From Cryptomeria japonica (lineage: Eukaryota > Streptophyta > Pinopsida > Cupressales > Cupressaceae), in assembly GCF_030272615.1 (NCBI RefSeq), contig NC_081413.1, positions 100,602,239-100,664,238 of the forward strand: 62,000 nt of DNA. Direction: 5' to 3'. How positions within the stretch are numbered: the first letter of the stretch is position 1; every line of letters starts with the position of its first letter. The position numbers and the translations under genes were made by a program. Below, one piece after another: positions 22,055 through 34,690 of this stretch. The notes under the pieces were generated by a model. That model had not been told where the DNA came from. It searched no databases and was given only the letters and a program-made list of their open reading frames with translations.

Positions 22055-24456
22055 TGTAATGCGCCGCCAAGAAACCCCGAAGGGATAACTCTAAAACACA
22101 AGAGTAGAGTGCAAATTTTTTTTTTAAAGTTAAAACAAAATAAAGATACATTGAGTTAACATTAAGTTCAGATTACAGAACGAAATACTTAACTAAAACC
22201 TAAAGGGTTTCCCAACGTCATTACTTGATTCAACACTTAACTCAACTCACGCTAATAATCCAATTAAGTTGATTAACTTAATGAGGTGATTATATTTAAA
22301 CAATGGTTAAATTTATTCGATAGGTTAAAAATATAGATAACATGATTAAGTTCATCCATAGCAATTTAACCACACATTACATCCATTCTTAAACTAAAAC
22401 ATATGTCATGCATCTAATTTCCATACATACTTTAATTGCATTAAAAACTAATGAATACTTTGCACTTCACTAAACCTACAATCTTCATGATCCATAATAC
22501 TGCATTTAATAACTTCATGCATACATTTAAGATTAATATCATCTAATCTACATTATATATTTTAACCATAATGCCATCCATACATGCAAAATAAAAAGGA
22601 ACCAGATGAACACAAACACCACATAACACCAAATTGATATCGGAGTTCACCCCTAATGGGCTACATCTTCGGGTTTGCTCAATTGTGAGACCCCTCTAAT
22701 AAATAATAGGGTGAAGAATACATAAGGTTCACATCCATTACATCCGTCCAATAAGGCGTACATAAAAAAATAATACATATGACCACACCAGTCAAAAGAA
22801 ACATGAATGATCCCAGAAGAAGGAAAAGGGTCCATCTGAAACATGATAAGAAGGAAATACAAAAGAACAACTGGAGCACCCACAAAACTTAGTCCTCGCA
22901 ACCCATCATAAGCAACCCATGGTCTAACATGAATATCAGGTATTCACAAGGGTATAAATGACCAGATATGACTCCACAATAGTACTCCTAGCAAAGATAA
23001 CACAAACTGCACACTAGTGAACATAAGGGACAAGTGTCATCACATAACTTGGTATGGCTACCCTAGCAGGCCTCCATAGGTCTTGGCCCCATCTATTGGG
23101 TTACCCTGGAAACCTTTCCCGAACCTCTTGCCCATCCAAGTCTCATGTGGACCCAACACATCCTTTCGTGAAGACAAGGTTGTTGTTTTCCATTTCAGGC
23201 CTTCTCACTGCATTCTGAGCTTGTACTAGCACTCATCCCATGCATGAGGCACAATTATCTTACTTAATGTTTTCATCTACTAAACTCCCTAATATACTAT
23301 TAGGTTATCACTTATTTAGACACACTTTCGATGGGTTACCCTGCTACCACTTTGGGCGCGACCCCCACTCGAAAGCCACTCTCTCGTATGACACTAAACC
23401 GCAATCAAATGAAACTCCAAAAACCAAGGTATACACAAGGACTAATTTATGGAGTTCAATACGGTAGGAATACCCACCTGGCCAAAGAAGTCCTCACATG
23501 AGGTGCACTAGCTAACATTTCTCTGGCTAGAGACATGACCAGCTACAGTCATCCACATAACAATATCCAACACTCGCATAAAGGACATGACAAGATACAA
23601 AACAATCACATGAAAATAGTCAATACTTGAGATCAAGGACATAACCGGATACAAACTAACCATATGAAAATATCCAACACTCATAATCAAGGACCCTTCT
23701 TTTTTTAATCAAATGTGAATACATAAAATTAAACACGCATTGACATAAAGCTGTAATGACAATCATTTTTCCATAACGCTTAAAATACAAATCGATCAAG
23801 TTTTCTAATTGATCTAAATTTCCAAATACAATATTTGAAAAAAATCGCCATTACATAATAATTTCAATACCAAAATTGCAATTATATGATCCTACCTATT
23901 TACCAATACATACAAACGAACATTAATAAATATATTTTCTCATCTAAGATCCATATTTCACTAAAAGCAAATGTCATCAAATTCCTAACTATATCTATCC
24001 ATCTTCAAATTCCCCAATTAACATATTATTTAATTTCAGAAATCTCCAACTAATATATTGTTTTAATTTCCAAGAAATAACAAATAATATAATATTTCTT
24101 TTTCCAATTTTCAAATACTATATTATTTCCTTTATAAAAATTCTCAGATAACATATATTATTTCATTTCCTAAGATTTTTCAAATAATATATATATTATT
24201 TCACTTCTCTAAAATTTACTAAATAACATATATATTAATTTCACTTTCTAGGATTTACCAAAAACATATGTTACTTTACTTTTAACAAGCTATATTTAAA
24301 AATATACAAATTTAAAATCAATTTAAATATATTTTAAATTAAAATAAAAATATATATTAAAATAACTTTAAAACCACGTTGTCATAGAACAACAAATCAA
24401 TCTAAACGGTGAACCAAATTTTACACCGAAGAAAAATATGGGTTTTGGGCAGTGGT

Positions 24457-24571
24457 TGCTACCTTTTGTAGCAGTGGTAGCAGTTGCTACCCTTTGGCAG
24501 CGCCGCTACCAAATGGTAGCACCGCTACCAAATGGTAGCGCTGCTACCCTATGGTAGCAGTAGCTACCATC
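24457..24571. repeat. GCTACC/GGTAGC hairpin cluster, second copy
   Basis: Counterpart of 226-330. Units such as GCTACCAAATGGTAGC repeat several times, but the number and internal bases of the units differ between the two LTRs. Confidence 0.8.
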
Positions 24572-24599
24572 CCACGTGGTGGGGTATACCCAACCATAT

Positions 24600-24615
24600 G
24601 GGGGGGGGGGGGGGG
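24600..24615 (+). repeat. Poly-G run of 16
   Basis: An uninterrupted run of 16 G is followed by an AT-alternating stretch. The matching site in the other LTR (about 359-365) has 7 G. Confidence 0.9.
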
Positions 24616-26178
24616 TTAAAATTATATATATATATATATATTAATTTATTTATTTTTAAATTACAAATCCCCCAATTTACTGCACAGTCTTAAACTGAGA
24701 CAAAAAAAGAAATAAATTTTCAGAATAACAATGATTTCCAAATATTATTCTTATTTTTGTATAACCAATCCCAGAAAGTTAAAACTAGGAAAATTTCTCC
24801 AACAAAATTCCATATTTGGGCAAATGGAATCAATTTACACACACTCCTCCAACCAATTTTGCCAAACACAAACTAATTTCACAATTTATGAACCAAAATA
24901 AGAGATTCAAAATGAAAATTTTTAACAAACCCTACTGAGAACAACCACACTCATTTTCAGTATAAAAATCAATTTGAACAAACAAGAATTGATCTGGAGG
25001 TTGAAAATGAAAGCAAGGATGATTCAAATTTGAGATTTAACTACTACTCTTCCTTATTCCACAAATCTGAAAGATTTTCCAACAAACAAACACAGATTTC
25101 TTCAAAAAAACAAATCAATAATTTGTTTACAACAAAGGAGATTAACAATAATCTTACCTCCATATGCAATCCTGGAAGTGATTTGAAGAAGAGCCCAACC
25201 TGGAAGCTCGAGAATTTCTTCTCCCACAAATGCCCAAATTTTTCCATTCCAAAAACAACTCTCTCCCAAAATATTTTCAAAACCTAGGCTAAAAGGGAAA
25301 TTTTTGACCAAAAGTCCATTTTTTGGTTGAAATTATTTTCCACACAAATGAAAATTATTTCCCAGCAATTTAATATGCAAAAATTGCTTTTCTTGCCAAA
25401 ATTGATTTTCTCAATTAAATTAAAACTAACATTTCTATTTCAAAATGCCAAAGAGGGTAAGATATTAATTTTCCAATTTCTATTTAACCTTTTCTTTCAA
25501 AATGCATATACTTAATTAATTCATCATTTAAAAATGACCATTTAACCAAACTTGCTACAAACATGAATTTAACACTCTAATTATTGATTAATCACACAAA
25601 GGGGTCCTATTTAATTTAGTCTCTTTAATTTACGAATGCGTAAAAACACATTTAATCTAATTTAAATACTTGGGATATAATAATTAATTTTTACCAAACG
25701 CACAACACGCAACCCAAGAAAACCAAACAAATACATGACCCGCATATCCAACCAAAGGGGAAACTGACAGACGACTGACGACGCTCACTTGAGCATGACT
25801 AGGGTAAAACTTAGGGTCTTATGACTACCTAATCCAATTCCTTAGGACCAATGAGGTACACTCAAACCTGTAAAACCAGGTGGAGACAAACCTCGTACCT
25901 ATGCGGTACTATACATGCAATCTCCTGCAACAATGAACCACACATGCATACATATATATTGAATGAAAGTGTTAGCCTGAGATTAATAACATGAATCAAA
26001 AGAACAATTAATCTTACATAAGAATCGATGCGAAAATAATATTTACAGGTGCACACAATAATCATAATACCTGACTATAACATTACAACATAGTAAATCA
26101 GCCATCCATGAAAGCCACTTAAAAAGTCAACCAAGGTCAAACCGGTTTTAAAAATTTGATTAGGGCAGGGGTTCTACA

Positions 26179-26689
26179 GTTGATCGGCTCCTAACAAGCT
26201 AGGAGAATGACTTTTATTAGAAACAAAAGCATAGAAAGATGAATCAATCTATAACTCAGTCTTATACACAAATATAGGCTAAGGTTCCCTCTAGATTCCC
26301 TCAACAACCCGACACATGTTCTAAAGCAACAACTACATCAACCACAACTAGGAGTTTTGTCATAATCATCAGCTACTGGCTTGACTAATTCAGTAGTCCT
26401 ATTTGATCATGACCACAATTCTTTAAATCAACAACAAATGTCCTTTGTTGACTTGGTTTCACAACCAACTGCATACACAAGGGTTAACACGTACAATATA
26501 TATTTGCATAATACTACCCTTAATCAATATTTAATCAAGTATTCCATTATCATTAATATGGATTTAGCATATCATTTATAAGGTTGATCAATATATAGCA
26601 AAGTTCGTATGTTTTAAACATAAAAAGGCTTATATCTATCTCAACTGTAATGTCTGAGTCACAAAATTATAAATCTAACATAAAATAAA
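26179..26689. other. Unassigned AT-rich sequence between A and D
   Basis: About 510 bp lies between the end of the A LTR and the first position that aligns with the C/D/F family. One ORF of 66 codons has no recognisable domain. If D once had a 3' LTR here, it is gone. Confidence 0.5.
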
Positions 26690-27006
26690 GTTCATATAAA
26701 ATGACCAAAAAGGTGACTCATCAAGAACCAAGTCCTTAATCTTAGGATATTAACTCACACGATCACACGTAATGACACAAAAAACAAGATTGAGACAAAA
26801 AAGGCAAACAAAGACAAAAGACACACAACACAAGGGAAGGCTTTAAGTCAACTAGTTGAAGAGACCTCGATAATCAAAATGTCTCGTCCACTAATATCAT
26901 TTTCGGAATGCTATCACAAGAACACAAGTGATCACATAAAAAGAGAAAGAGCATGCACTAAATGATGAACCATGATCCACAAATCCACAAATAACAAAGT
27001 TATGAG
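26690..27006 (-). mobile_element. Element D, left fragment (3' part)
   Basis: This aligns with the 3' internal region of elements C (plus, about 41290-41600) and F (minus, about 50920-51200), sharing the runs around TTAACTCAC and AAGAACACAAGTGATCACAT. It continues at 34691 on the other side of element E, as shown by the ATGAG duplication. The left limit is approximate. Confidence 0.7.
27002..27006. repeat. Target-site duplication of element E (left), ATGAG
   Basis: Precedes TGTTAAGTAC and is repeated at 34691-34695. Confidence 0.92.
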
Positions 27007-28524
27007 TGTTAAGTACATATACCAATTGTAAAGCTCTGAAGTCAATAGATGATAAGATGAGAGGGGGGGTGAATCATACAAACTTAATCTTCAATATATT
27101 CAACAGATTCAACCTCGGTAGCATATACTACAGAATATAGTTAAAATTGTAAAACACTAGAACTCATGAACATATAACATCACAACACATATAACACCAG
27201 ATTTAATGTGGAAACCCAAATAGGGAAAAACCACTGTGGGATTTCAGACCCACTAAGAAATATACTCTTCTAGAGTATGCTCAGTTAAAAGCAAATCCTG
27301 TTAAAGATTACAAACACATTGCTAGATGTGACCCGGTTAAGGGATTTCCCTTAGATCTGTTAGGATCTTGCACTTTGTTAGAAGTGACCTTGTCAAAGGA
27401 TTTCAAACACTCATTTAGAATGTTACCTTGCTAGAGGATTTACAAATAAGACTGTTAAGTCCACTCGGTTAAGAGATTTTTTGTCACTTACAAAATAAAC
27501 AACAGTAATAAAATATATCTGCAACTTCACATCTGAAATGCTAAAGTAGATTCTATTTGCTCAAAACAAACTTGTCATATGACTTATCTTGTCCCTTGTT
27601 GGGCTTGCTGGGCTTGTCAATCTGTTCTTCAATCAGATCTTCAAGCTTCTATGCTTGGTAATCACTATGTAGCATCTCTGTGCTTACACTTGCCCGCATG
27701 CATTGTTCATCAACAATTCCTTATTTATAAACAATTCTAACCACTTAATCTCCTTGATCACATTTCCCATGATCAATCTTAGCCATCAGATCTTCAAACC
27801 TTACCAGATTTAATGTATCGTTCGATCTGAAACATTTTACCTTGCCTTGGGACTTGCATTCCTTTCTTGGAACTTGTGCTAGGTATTGTGGTTCAATCTG
27901 AGTTGTAGATCTTCCTCTTGATTTTCCATTGCCATAGATCCTTAACAAACTTCATGTGCGGCATACCAATCATTTAATCAACTCTAGCTCATCTTTGTCC
28001 TTCATTAAATAATGTTTGTATCCATCCAATGCGATCTGTTATAACTCGGTTGTTACTCGGTTAACACTGAATTTTACTTTGTAGACATTCTGCCTTCTTT
28101 AATCGATATCGACAACCTTAGGGTTTACCGACTAGGTTCCTTAGGGTTTACCGACTATGTTCCTTTGCTCGGTGACATAGTACAGTATTAAACTTAAAGT
28201 CAACAACATACTTAGGATATCAAAACAACATGATCTCATCATTGTCTAACTCGGTAACAGTTGCCCATTGAATAACTCAATTCTCCCCTTTATTATCATA
28301 TTCTTTCTATGTCACTTACCGACCTCTTAATACTCAACAAAACATACTTCTCAAGATATGGCAACATCATACTAAATCAAAAAATCAATTTCTTGACATC
28401 AATGACAAAATAATATTATTAAGACAGTAATCATCCTTCTTTAGTTATATCAATAATCTTCAACAAACTTCTCAATATCCTTATTGAAATGCCAACAATC
28501 TTTCTTTCTATTGTTATGCCAACA
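27007..28524 (-). repeat. Element E 3' LTR (left copy)
   Basis: On the plus strand it begins TGTTAAGTACATATACC and ends TTATGCCAACA. A 67-codon ORF at 27745-27948 also occurs in the other LTR at 33925-34128 only because the LTRs are copies. It has a duplicated short phrase (TTAGGGTTTACCGACTA at about 28120 and 28138) that occurs once in the right LTR. Confidence 0.93.
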
Positions 28525-28536
28525 ATCTCCTCCTTT
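28525..28536 (-). promoter_or_regulatory. Polypurine tract of element E
   Basis: On the minus strand AAAGGAGGAGAT directly precedes the TGTTGGCATAAC start of the LTR. Confidence 0.8.
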
Positions 28537-28911
28537 GGCATTGATGGCAAAACCAACTTGATTTGATTCAATTGATTGATCCGGATTCTGATTGCTGTGT
28601 CAACTTCTTCAGCTGTCTGAAGTCTTCTCCCCCAGACAATAGTCTTCTGTTATCTTCTCCATCATTTTCTCCATTTAGTCTTCTCCCCCTTTGACAACAA
28701 TGCCAAAAAGAAAACTAATTCAGGGTTCCTTCTCCTGTGTGATTGCCTCGATGTGTTACACATGTATCATTTCGGACTCGATCAGAGCAACTTGTCTCTA
28801 TTCATAAGTTCCCTGCACACTTTTAGAAAATCTCCTAATGTGTATAAATCAGCATCAATCCACAAATAATATTCTATAGAATCATTTAATTGATGCTTTC
28901 ACTGAACTTTG
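28537..28911 (-). other. Element E 3' untranslated region
   Basis: Non-coding DNA between the end of RNase H and the polypurine tract. On the minus strand it has further G-rich purine patches (GGGGGAGAAG type at about 28630 and 28685), as is common just before copia polypurine tracts. Confidence 0.6.
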
Positions 28912-30474
28912 TCAGTGAATAGAAGATAGGGGTAGGACCCCTAACTTACTTTTGAGATACTCAAAAGTGTCTTTTGGTAGTGGCTTGGTGAAGATGTCTG
29001 CAATTTTCTCCTTTGAACTAATATATTCCAGCATAACTTTCTTCTCTTGAACTTCTTCTCTGAGATAATGATACTTTATAGAGATATGCTTTGTCTCAGA
29101 GTGCATTACCGGATTCTTTGAAATATTAATGGCACTAGTGTTATCACAGAATATAGTTACTGGCTCAGTAATTGTTTCATTTATACCTTCCATCAGTTGT
29201 TTGATCCATGCTATGTTGGTACAATTCAATGCTGCAGCGACATATTCAGCTTCAACTATTGACTGTGAAATGCACCCTTGTTTCTTGCTAAGCCAACTTA
29301 CTAGTCTGTTTCCTAAGAAGAAAGCTCCACCACTTGTGCTTTTCCGGTCATCAATGGTCCCTGCCCAATCAACATCAGTATAAACTTTTAAATCAAAATC
29401 ATTTCTCTTTTCATAAACTAAGCCATAGTCTTCAGTACCTCTCAGGTATCTAAAAATTCTCTTGATTGCTGTCATATGGGTTTCTTTGGGATCTGTAGAA
29501 AATCTTGCAACTATACCTACTGCATGTGCTGTATCCGGTCTGTTGTGAACAACATATTGCAATTTTCCAATCATAGATCGGTAAAGTGTCTCATCAACAG
29601 ATGCAGATTCATCATTCTTTGATAGTTTACAATTAGTAGTCATAGGAGTACTTACCGGTTTAGAATCCTCCATTCCAAATTTCTTCAGGATTTCCTTTAT
29701 ATACTTGGATTGAGTAATGAAAATCTCATTTTTTATTTGCAGTATTTGTAAACCTATGAAATACTTTATCTCACTGATTAATGACATCTCAAATTATTTG
29801 CACATTTCATTTCCAAAGTTCTTGCATAGAGAATCATTTCCACATATAATAATATCATCAACAAATATGGCTGAAAGCAGTATACCATTGTTCTCATCAT
29901 TTTTCATATACATTTTGTTGTTTTCACTTGTCCTTATAAAACAAATCTTGATTAAGTAAGAGTGCAGTCTTTCATACCATGCTCTGGGTGCTTGCTTTAG
30001 ACCATATAATGCTTTGTTCAACTTACATACCTGATCTTTATTCTTGTCTTCAACAAATCCTTTAGGTTGTTCAATGTAAACTTCTTTTTCTAATATACCA
30101 TTCAAAAATGCAGATTTAACATCCATTTGATATACTTTGAAATTTTTGAAAGCAGCATATGCCAACAATGTTCTTACTCCCTCAAGTCTAGCCACAGGTG
30201 CAAAAGTCTCACCATAATCTATTCCTTCTTCTTGAGCATAACCTTTGCATACTAGTCTTGCTTTGTTCTGAATGACCTCACTTTTTTCATTTAGCTTGTT
30301 TCTAAAAATTCATTTTGTACCAGTTGTATTTTTATCCTTTGGTCTAGGAACCAATATCCATGTTTCATTCTTCTTGATTTGATCAATCTCTTCTGTCATA
30401 GCATTTACCCAATCTTCATTGTTAAATGCCTCTTTTACTATTCTCGGTTCAAATCCAGATATTAGACATGTGTT
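28912..30474 (-). pseudogene. Element E reverse transcriptase and RNase H
   Basis: The frame runs from 30759 through 28912. The reverse transcriptase blocks are [20 protein letters not shown], the [17 protein letters not shown] region and the catalytic FVDD. RNase H follows with YTDVDWAGTIDDRKSTSG, the SQSIVEAEYVAAA region, FCDNTSAI and ADIFTKPLP, all normal for copia. Stops at 30310-30312 (TGA, where the family has Trp) and 29794-29796 (TAA) split it, and a TAG at 30475 lies upstream. The last open stretch, 28912-29787, is 291 codons and holds the end of reverse transcriptase and the whole RNase H. Confidence 0.93.
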
Positions 30475-31522
30475 CTATCTTAGTTTGTTCCTTGTCATTA
30501 CTGGATCATCCTTATCTCCTATAATTTGACTTGATGCATGATTTCTTCTGACATATTTGGCTAATATAGGCTCGGTAGACTCTGTATGGTCTTCTTCATC
30601 ACTCGGTAACTGGATACAATCTTTAGGTTCTTCAGCAGCTTTCTTGGTAGTACTTCTTGGTTGAACATACACAAATTCTTCATAAACCATACACAAATTC
30701 TTCATAATTTTCTGGTTCTTTGGAATTTCCTTCATCATTTCTTTCTGCAAATTCATCAATTTTCACATTCGCACTTTCCACTATTTTGTTAGATGATTTG
30801 ATCAGACATTTAAATGCTTTACTTCTAGAAGAGTAACCAAGAAATGTTCCTTCCTCACTTTTCTGATCAAACTTCCCATTTTTGTCATCTTTGTGAACAT
30901 AGCATCTACTTCCAAATATTTTGAAATAACTTACATTAGGTTTCTTTTCATACCAGATTTCATATGGCGTTTTCATAGTTCCTTTCTTTAGTTGTACTCG
31001 GTTCAGGGTGTAAACTGCAGTGCTTATTGCTTCTCTCCAGAATGTTTGAGGTACTTTCTTTTCAATCATTAGGGTTCTGGCACAATCTACAATAGATCTA
31101 TTTCTTCTCTCAGCTATCCCATTTTGCTGTGGAGTTCTCGATGCAGATACTTGCCTTTTTATACCATGATTATTGCAGAATAAGTTAAATTCGTCAGAAG
31201 TGAACTCTCCTCCTCTATCAGATCTAAGACATTTTAGCTGTCTTCTTGTTTCATTTTCAACTCTTTCCTTGTACCATTTAAACATTTGAAAAGCTTTTGA
31301 TTTTTCTTTTAAAAACATTACTGACATCATCCTTGACTAATCATCCACAAATAATATGAAATATTTATCACCATAATAACTCTGAACTTTCATGGGACCA
31401 CAAAGATTAGTGTGTACAAGATCTAAAATTCCTTTAGAGGTGTAGGACTTACTTGTAAAGCTTGATCTTGTCATCTTACCCATCTGGCATCCTTGGCACA
31501 TAGCATTCTCAGGTTTTTCCAA
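30475..31522 (-). pseudogene. Element E integrase and linker, with frameshift
   Basis: The frame upstream of 31337 has the zinc-finger Cys pair (CQGCQMGKMTRSSF) and the first catalytic Asp in FVDD, directly followed by a TAG (31337). The second Asp (LRSDRGGEF) and Glu (NGIAERRN) are separated by exactly 35 residues. The frame ends at 30680 and coding resumes in another frame from 30759. The break coincides with a 22-bp tandem duplication (30666-30709), which accounts for the shift. Confidence 0.92.
30666..30709. repeat. 22-bp tandem duplication causing a frameshift in element E
   Basis: CATACACAAATTCTTCATAA starts at 30666 and again at 30688. The 22-bp step is not a multiple of three, and the protein repeats YEEFVY in the two frames on either side. 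Confidence 0.88.
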
Positions 31523-32590
31523 GCTCGGTAGACCTCTTACACGATGCTTCTTACTTATTTTGATCAGATTATCAAAATTTACATGACAAAACCTTTTATG
31601 CCATAACCAGGTTTCTTCTATTTTAGCATATAGACATTTGTTCCGAGTTGAGTCAAGATGAAATGTATTACCTCTTGTTTGAGTCCCAGTAGCAGCTAGT
31701 TTTCCGTGTTTGTCATGAACTTTGACAATTCCCTTCTGAAATTCTATTCGGTATCCTGTATTGTTTAGCTATGCTACACTCAACAAATTGTATTTCAAGC
31801 CTTCAACCCAGTATACATCATTACATTTAGCATTGTCAAGAAGTGTGATAGAACCTTTACCTTTCACCAAACATGGGGCATCATTACCAAATCTTACATA
31901 ACCTCCATCATAATCTTCTAGTTTAGGAAACTTGTGTTTATCACCTGTCATGTGATGAGAGCATCCACTGTCTATGATCCAAGATTCATTAGTGTTTATG
32001 TGAGATATTAGGGCTTTTTCTTTATAACTTTCTTCATCTGATCCATCTTTAATAGCCACATAAACAACTTCCTCTATTTCAGTTTCATCAGATTTATCAT
32101 CATTGGATTCCTCATCAGCTACTAAGCATGTCTTTCTATCTCTCCTTCTGAAGTCTCGGTGTCCTCTATAGTGATTGTCTTTCTGTCTATCTTCTCGGTA
32201 TTCTCTATTTTCACTAGATTCTCTGTTAGGATAGTTAGAAGCCATATGTCCTATTTCATCACAATTGAAACATTTCAAAGGTAGCTTCCCTTTATACTTA
32301 CCTTTGCCTCTCATTAACCTTCTGGCCAATAGTGCTTCAAACTCTTCTTGCTTTATGATTTCCTCATACAGTTTGTGTACTTCTTCCATGTTTTTACAAA
32401 ATCTTTCACTTGCTCCATTGTGATTTCCTTCAGAATACTTATTTGTTCTATCATTATAATCATTAGATTCATCAAGATGAAAAGAATTGAATGCAGATTC
32501 AACTTTATTTACCGAAGACCCACTGTTATCAAAATTACTTAACTCAGATGCATGTAGCTTACCAATAGTGGCAACCAAAGAGACTGGCAT
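31523..32590 (-). pseudogene. Element E gag C-terminus, zinc knuckle, protease and pre-integrase
   Basis: From 32590 the frame has an acidic stretch, then a zinc knuckle CFNCDEIGHMASNYPN in which the fourth ligand (Cys) is Tyr (codon 32231-32233). Next come an Arg/Asp-rich region, the protease active site WIIDSGCSHHMTG, a TAA at 31769-31771, and the pre-integrase region with WLWHKRFCHVNFDNL. One-step G-to-A would explain the Tyr, and C-to-T the TAA. Confidence 0.9.
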
Positions 32591-33121
32591 GTTTGGTACA
32601 AAACTTAATTCATTGATTATAGAGACTCGAATAGCATAAGATGGTAGAAGGGTTCTTAATAGCTTACTTGTTACATCCTTTTCTTCAATAGTTCCACCTG
32701 CTCCTTTAATTTGATTGACAATCTCCTTTAATCTTGTACTGTATTATGTTATGTTTTCTCCTTCATTCATTCTCATGGATTCAAGTTGTCCTCTTAGACT
32801 ATCTACCTTTTCTCTTTGAATATGTTCATCACCACCATACACAGATATGAGCTTAGACCACATTGCCTTTGCATCATTACAGCCTTCTAGATCATTAAAC
32901 TCTGAGTCGGTCAATGCTGATGTTTTTTCAATCATAGCTTGAGTATGTTCTTTCTTTGCCTTTATCTCTTCCATTGTCATTGGGTAGGTGCTTGGTGCAA
33001 TGTAATCATTCTCCAAATAATATGTTGCATATTCTCTAATTTCTGATAAGTGCAGCTTCATCCTTTTCTGCCATGTGGAGAAAATTGACTTGTTCAGCTT
33101 TGGTGCATCCCTTTTATACAT
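32591..33121 (-). pseudogene. Element E gag N-terminal part
   Basis: ATG 33121 lies about 65 bp after the primer site. The start WQKRMKLHLSEI and the later AMWSKLISVYGG...REKVDSLRGQLESMRMNEGENI match the copia gag domain (UBN2 type). A TAA at 32744-32746 interrupts it, after which the same frame continues through LLRTLLPSYAIRVSIINEL. Gag would form the particle. Confidence 0.9.
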
Positions 33122-33167
33122 CTTCAGATCTTTGCCTCAAGTGCCTTTAAACTTTCCTTCCGGAGTC

Positions 33168-33185
33168 CAAAGCTCTGATACCAAT
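33168..33185 (-). promoter_or_regulatory. Primer-binding site of element E (initiator Met tRNA)
   Basis: On the minus strand, directly after the LTR end, the sequence reads ATTGGTATCAGAGCTTTG. It contains TGGTATCAGAGC, the standard initiator-Met primer site of plant copia elements. Confidence 0.93.
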
Positions 33186-34690
33186 TGTTAAGTACATATA
33201 CCAATTGTAAAGCTCTGAAGTCAATAGATAATAAGATGAGACGGGGGGGTGAATCATACAAACTTAATCTTCAATATATTCAACAGATTCAACCTCGGTA
33301 GCATATACTATAGAATATAGTTAAAACTATAAAACACTAGAACTCATGAACATATAACATCACAACACATATAACACCAAATTTAACGTGGAAACCCAAA
33401 TAGGGAAAAACCACTATGGGATTTTGGACCCACTACGAAATATACTCTTCTAGAGTATGCTCGGTTAAAAGCAAATCATGTTAAAGATTACAAACACATT
33501 GCTAGATGTGACCCGGTTAAGGGATTTCCCTTAGATCTGTTAGGATCTTGCACTTTGTTAGAAGTGACCTTGTCAAAGGATTTCAAACACTCATTTAGAA
33601 TGTTACCTTGCTAGAGGATTTACAAATAAGACTGTTAAGTCCACTCGGTTAAGAGATTTTCTGTCACTTACAAAATAAACAACAGTAATAAAATATATCT
33701 ACAACTTCACATCTAAAATGCTAAAGCAGATTCTATTTGCTCAAAACAAACTTGTCATAAGACTTATCTTGTCCCTTGTTGGGCTTGCTGGGCTTCTCAA
33801 TCTGTTCTTCAATCAAATCTTCATGCTTCTGTGCTTGGTAATCACTATGTAGCATCCCTGTGCTTACACTTGCCTGCATGCATTGTTCATCAACAATTCC
33901 TTATTTATAAACAATTATAACCGCTTAATCTCCTTGATCACATTTCCCATGATCAATCTTAGCCATCAGATCTTCAAACTTGACCAGATTCAATGTATCC
34001 TTCGATCTGAAATGTTTTACCTTGCCTTGGGACTTGCATTCCTTTCTTGGAACTTGTGCTAGGTATTGCGGTTCAATCTGAGCTGTAGATCTTCCTCTTG
34101 ATTTTCCATTGCCATAGATCCTTAACAAACTTCATGTGCAGCATACCAATCATTTAATCAACTCCAGCTCATCATTGTCCTTCATTAAATAATGTTTGTA
34201 TCCATCCAATGCGATTTGTTATAACTCAGTTGTTACTCGGTTAACACTGAATTTTACTCGGTAGACATTCTGCCTTCTTTAACCGATATCGATAACCTTA
34301 GGGTTTACCGACTAGGTTCCTTTGCTCGGTGACATAGTACAGTATTAAACTTAAAGTCAACAACATACTTAGGATATCAAAACAATCAAAACAACATGAT
34401 CTCATCATTGTCTAACTCGGTAATAGTTGCCCATTGAATAACTCAATTCTCCCCTTTATTATCATATTCTTTCTGTGTCACTTACCGACCTCTTAATACT
34501 CATCAAAACATACTTCTCAAGATATGGCAACATCATACTGAATCAGAAAATCAATTTCTTGACATCAATGACAAAATAATATTATTAAGACAGTAATCAT
34601 CCTTCTTCAGTTATATCAATAATCTTCAACAACCTTCTCAATATCCTTATTGAAATGCCAACAATCTTTCTTTCTACTGTTATGCCAACA
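33186..34690 (-). repeat. Element E 5' LTR (right copy)
   Basis: Partner of 27007-28524. It is followed by the ATGAG duplication at 34691-34695. Confidence 0.93.

Larger units (their letters stand above)
22055..26178 (-). repeat. Element A 5' LTR (4,124 bp)
   Basis: On the plus strand it runs from TGTAATGCGCCGCC at 22055 to GGGTTCTACA at 26178, so it starts TGTAGAACCCC and ends ATTACA on its own strand. Its first 1.9 kb (24240-26178) matches 43-1918. The remaining 2.2 kb has no partner in the window because the other LTR is cut. At over 4 kb it is much longer than the usual plant LTR. It holds the GGTAGC hairpins and a 16-G run. It has no coding capacity. An insertion inside it cannot be excluded from one copy. 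Confidence 0.82.
27007..34690 (-). mobile_element. Element E: complete Ty1/copia retrotransposon, inserted in D
   Basis: The LTRs 27007-28524 and 33186-34690 are flanked by ATGAG duplications. All coding matches are on the minus strand in the order gag, protease, integrase, reverse transcriptase, RNase H, which defines Ty1/copia. The primer site lies next to the right LTR and the polypurine tract next to the left one, confirming the direction. By eye the LTRs differ by a few per cent, more than those of element B. Five to six stops, one frameshift and a lost zinc ligand make it inactive. Confidence 0.95.

Noticed and set aside
27745-27948. 67-codon ORF also present at 33925-34128
   Set aside because: The pair lies in the two LTRs of element E, so its conservation reflects LTR duplication. 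No known domain.
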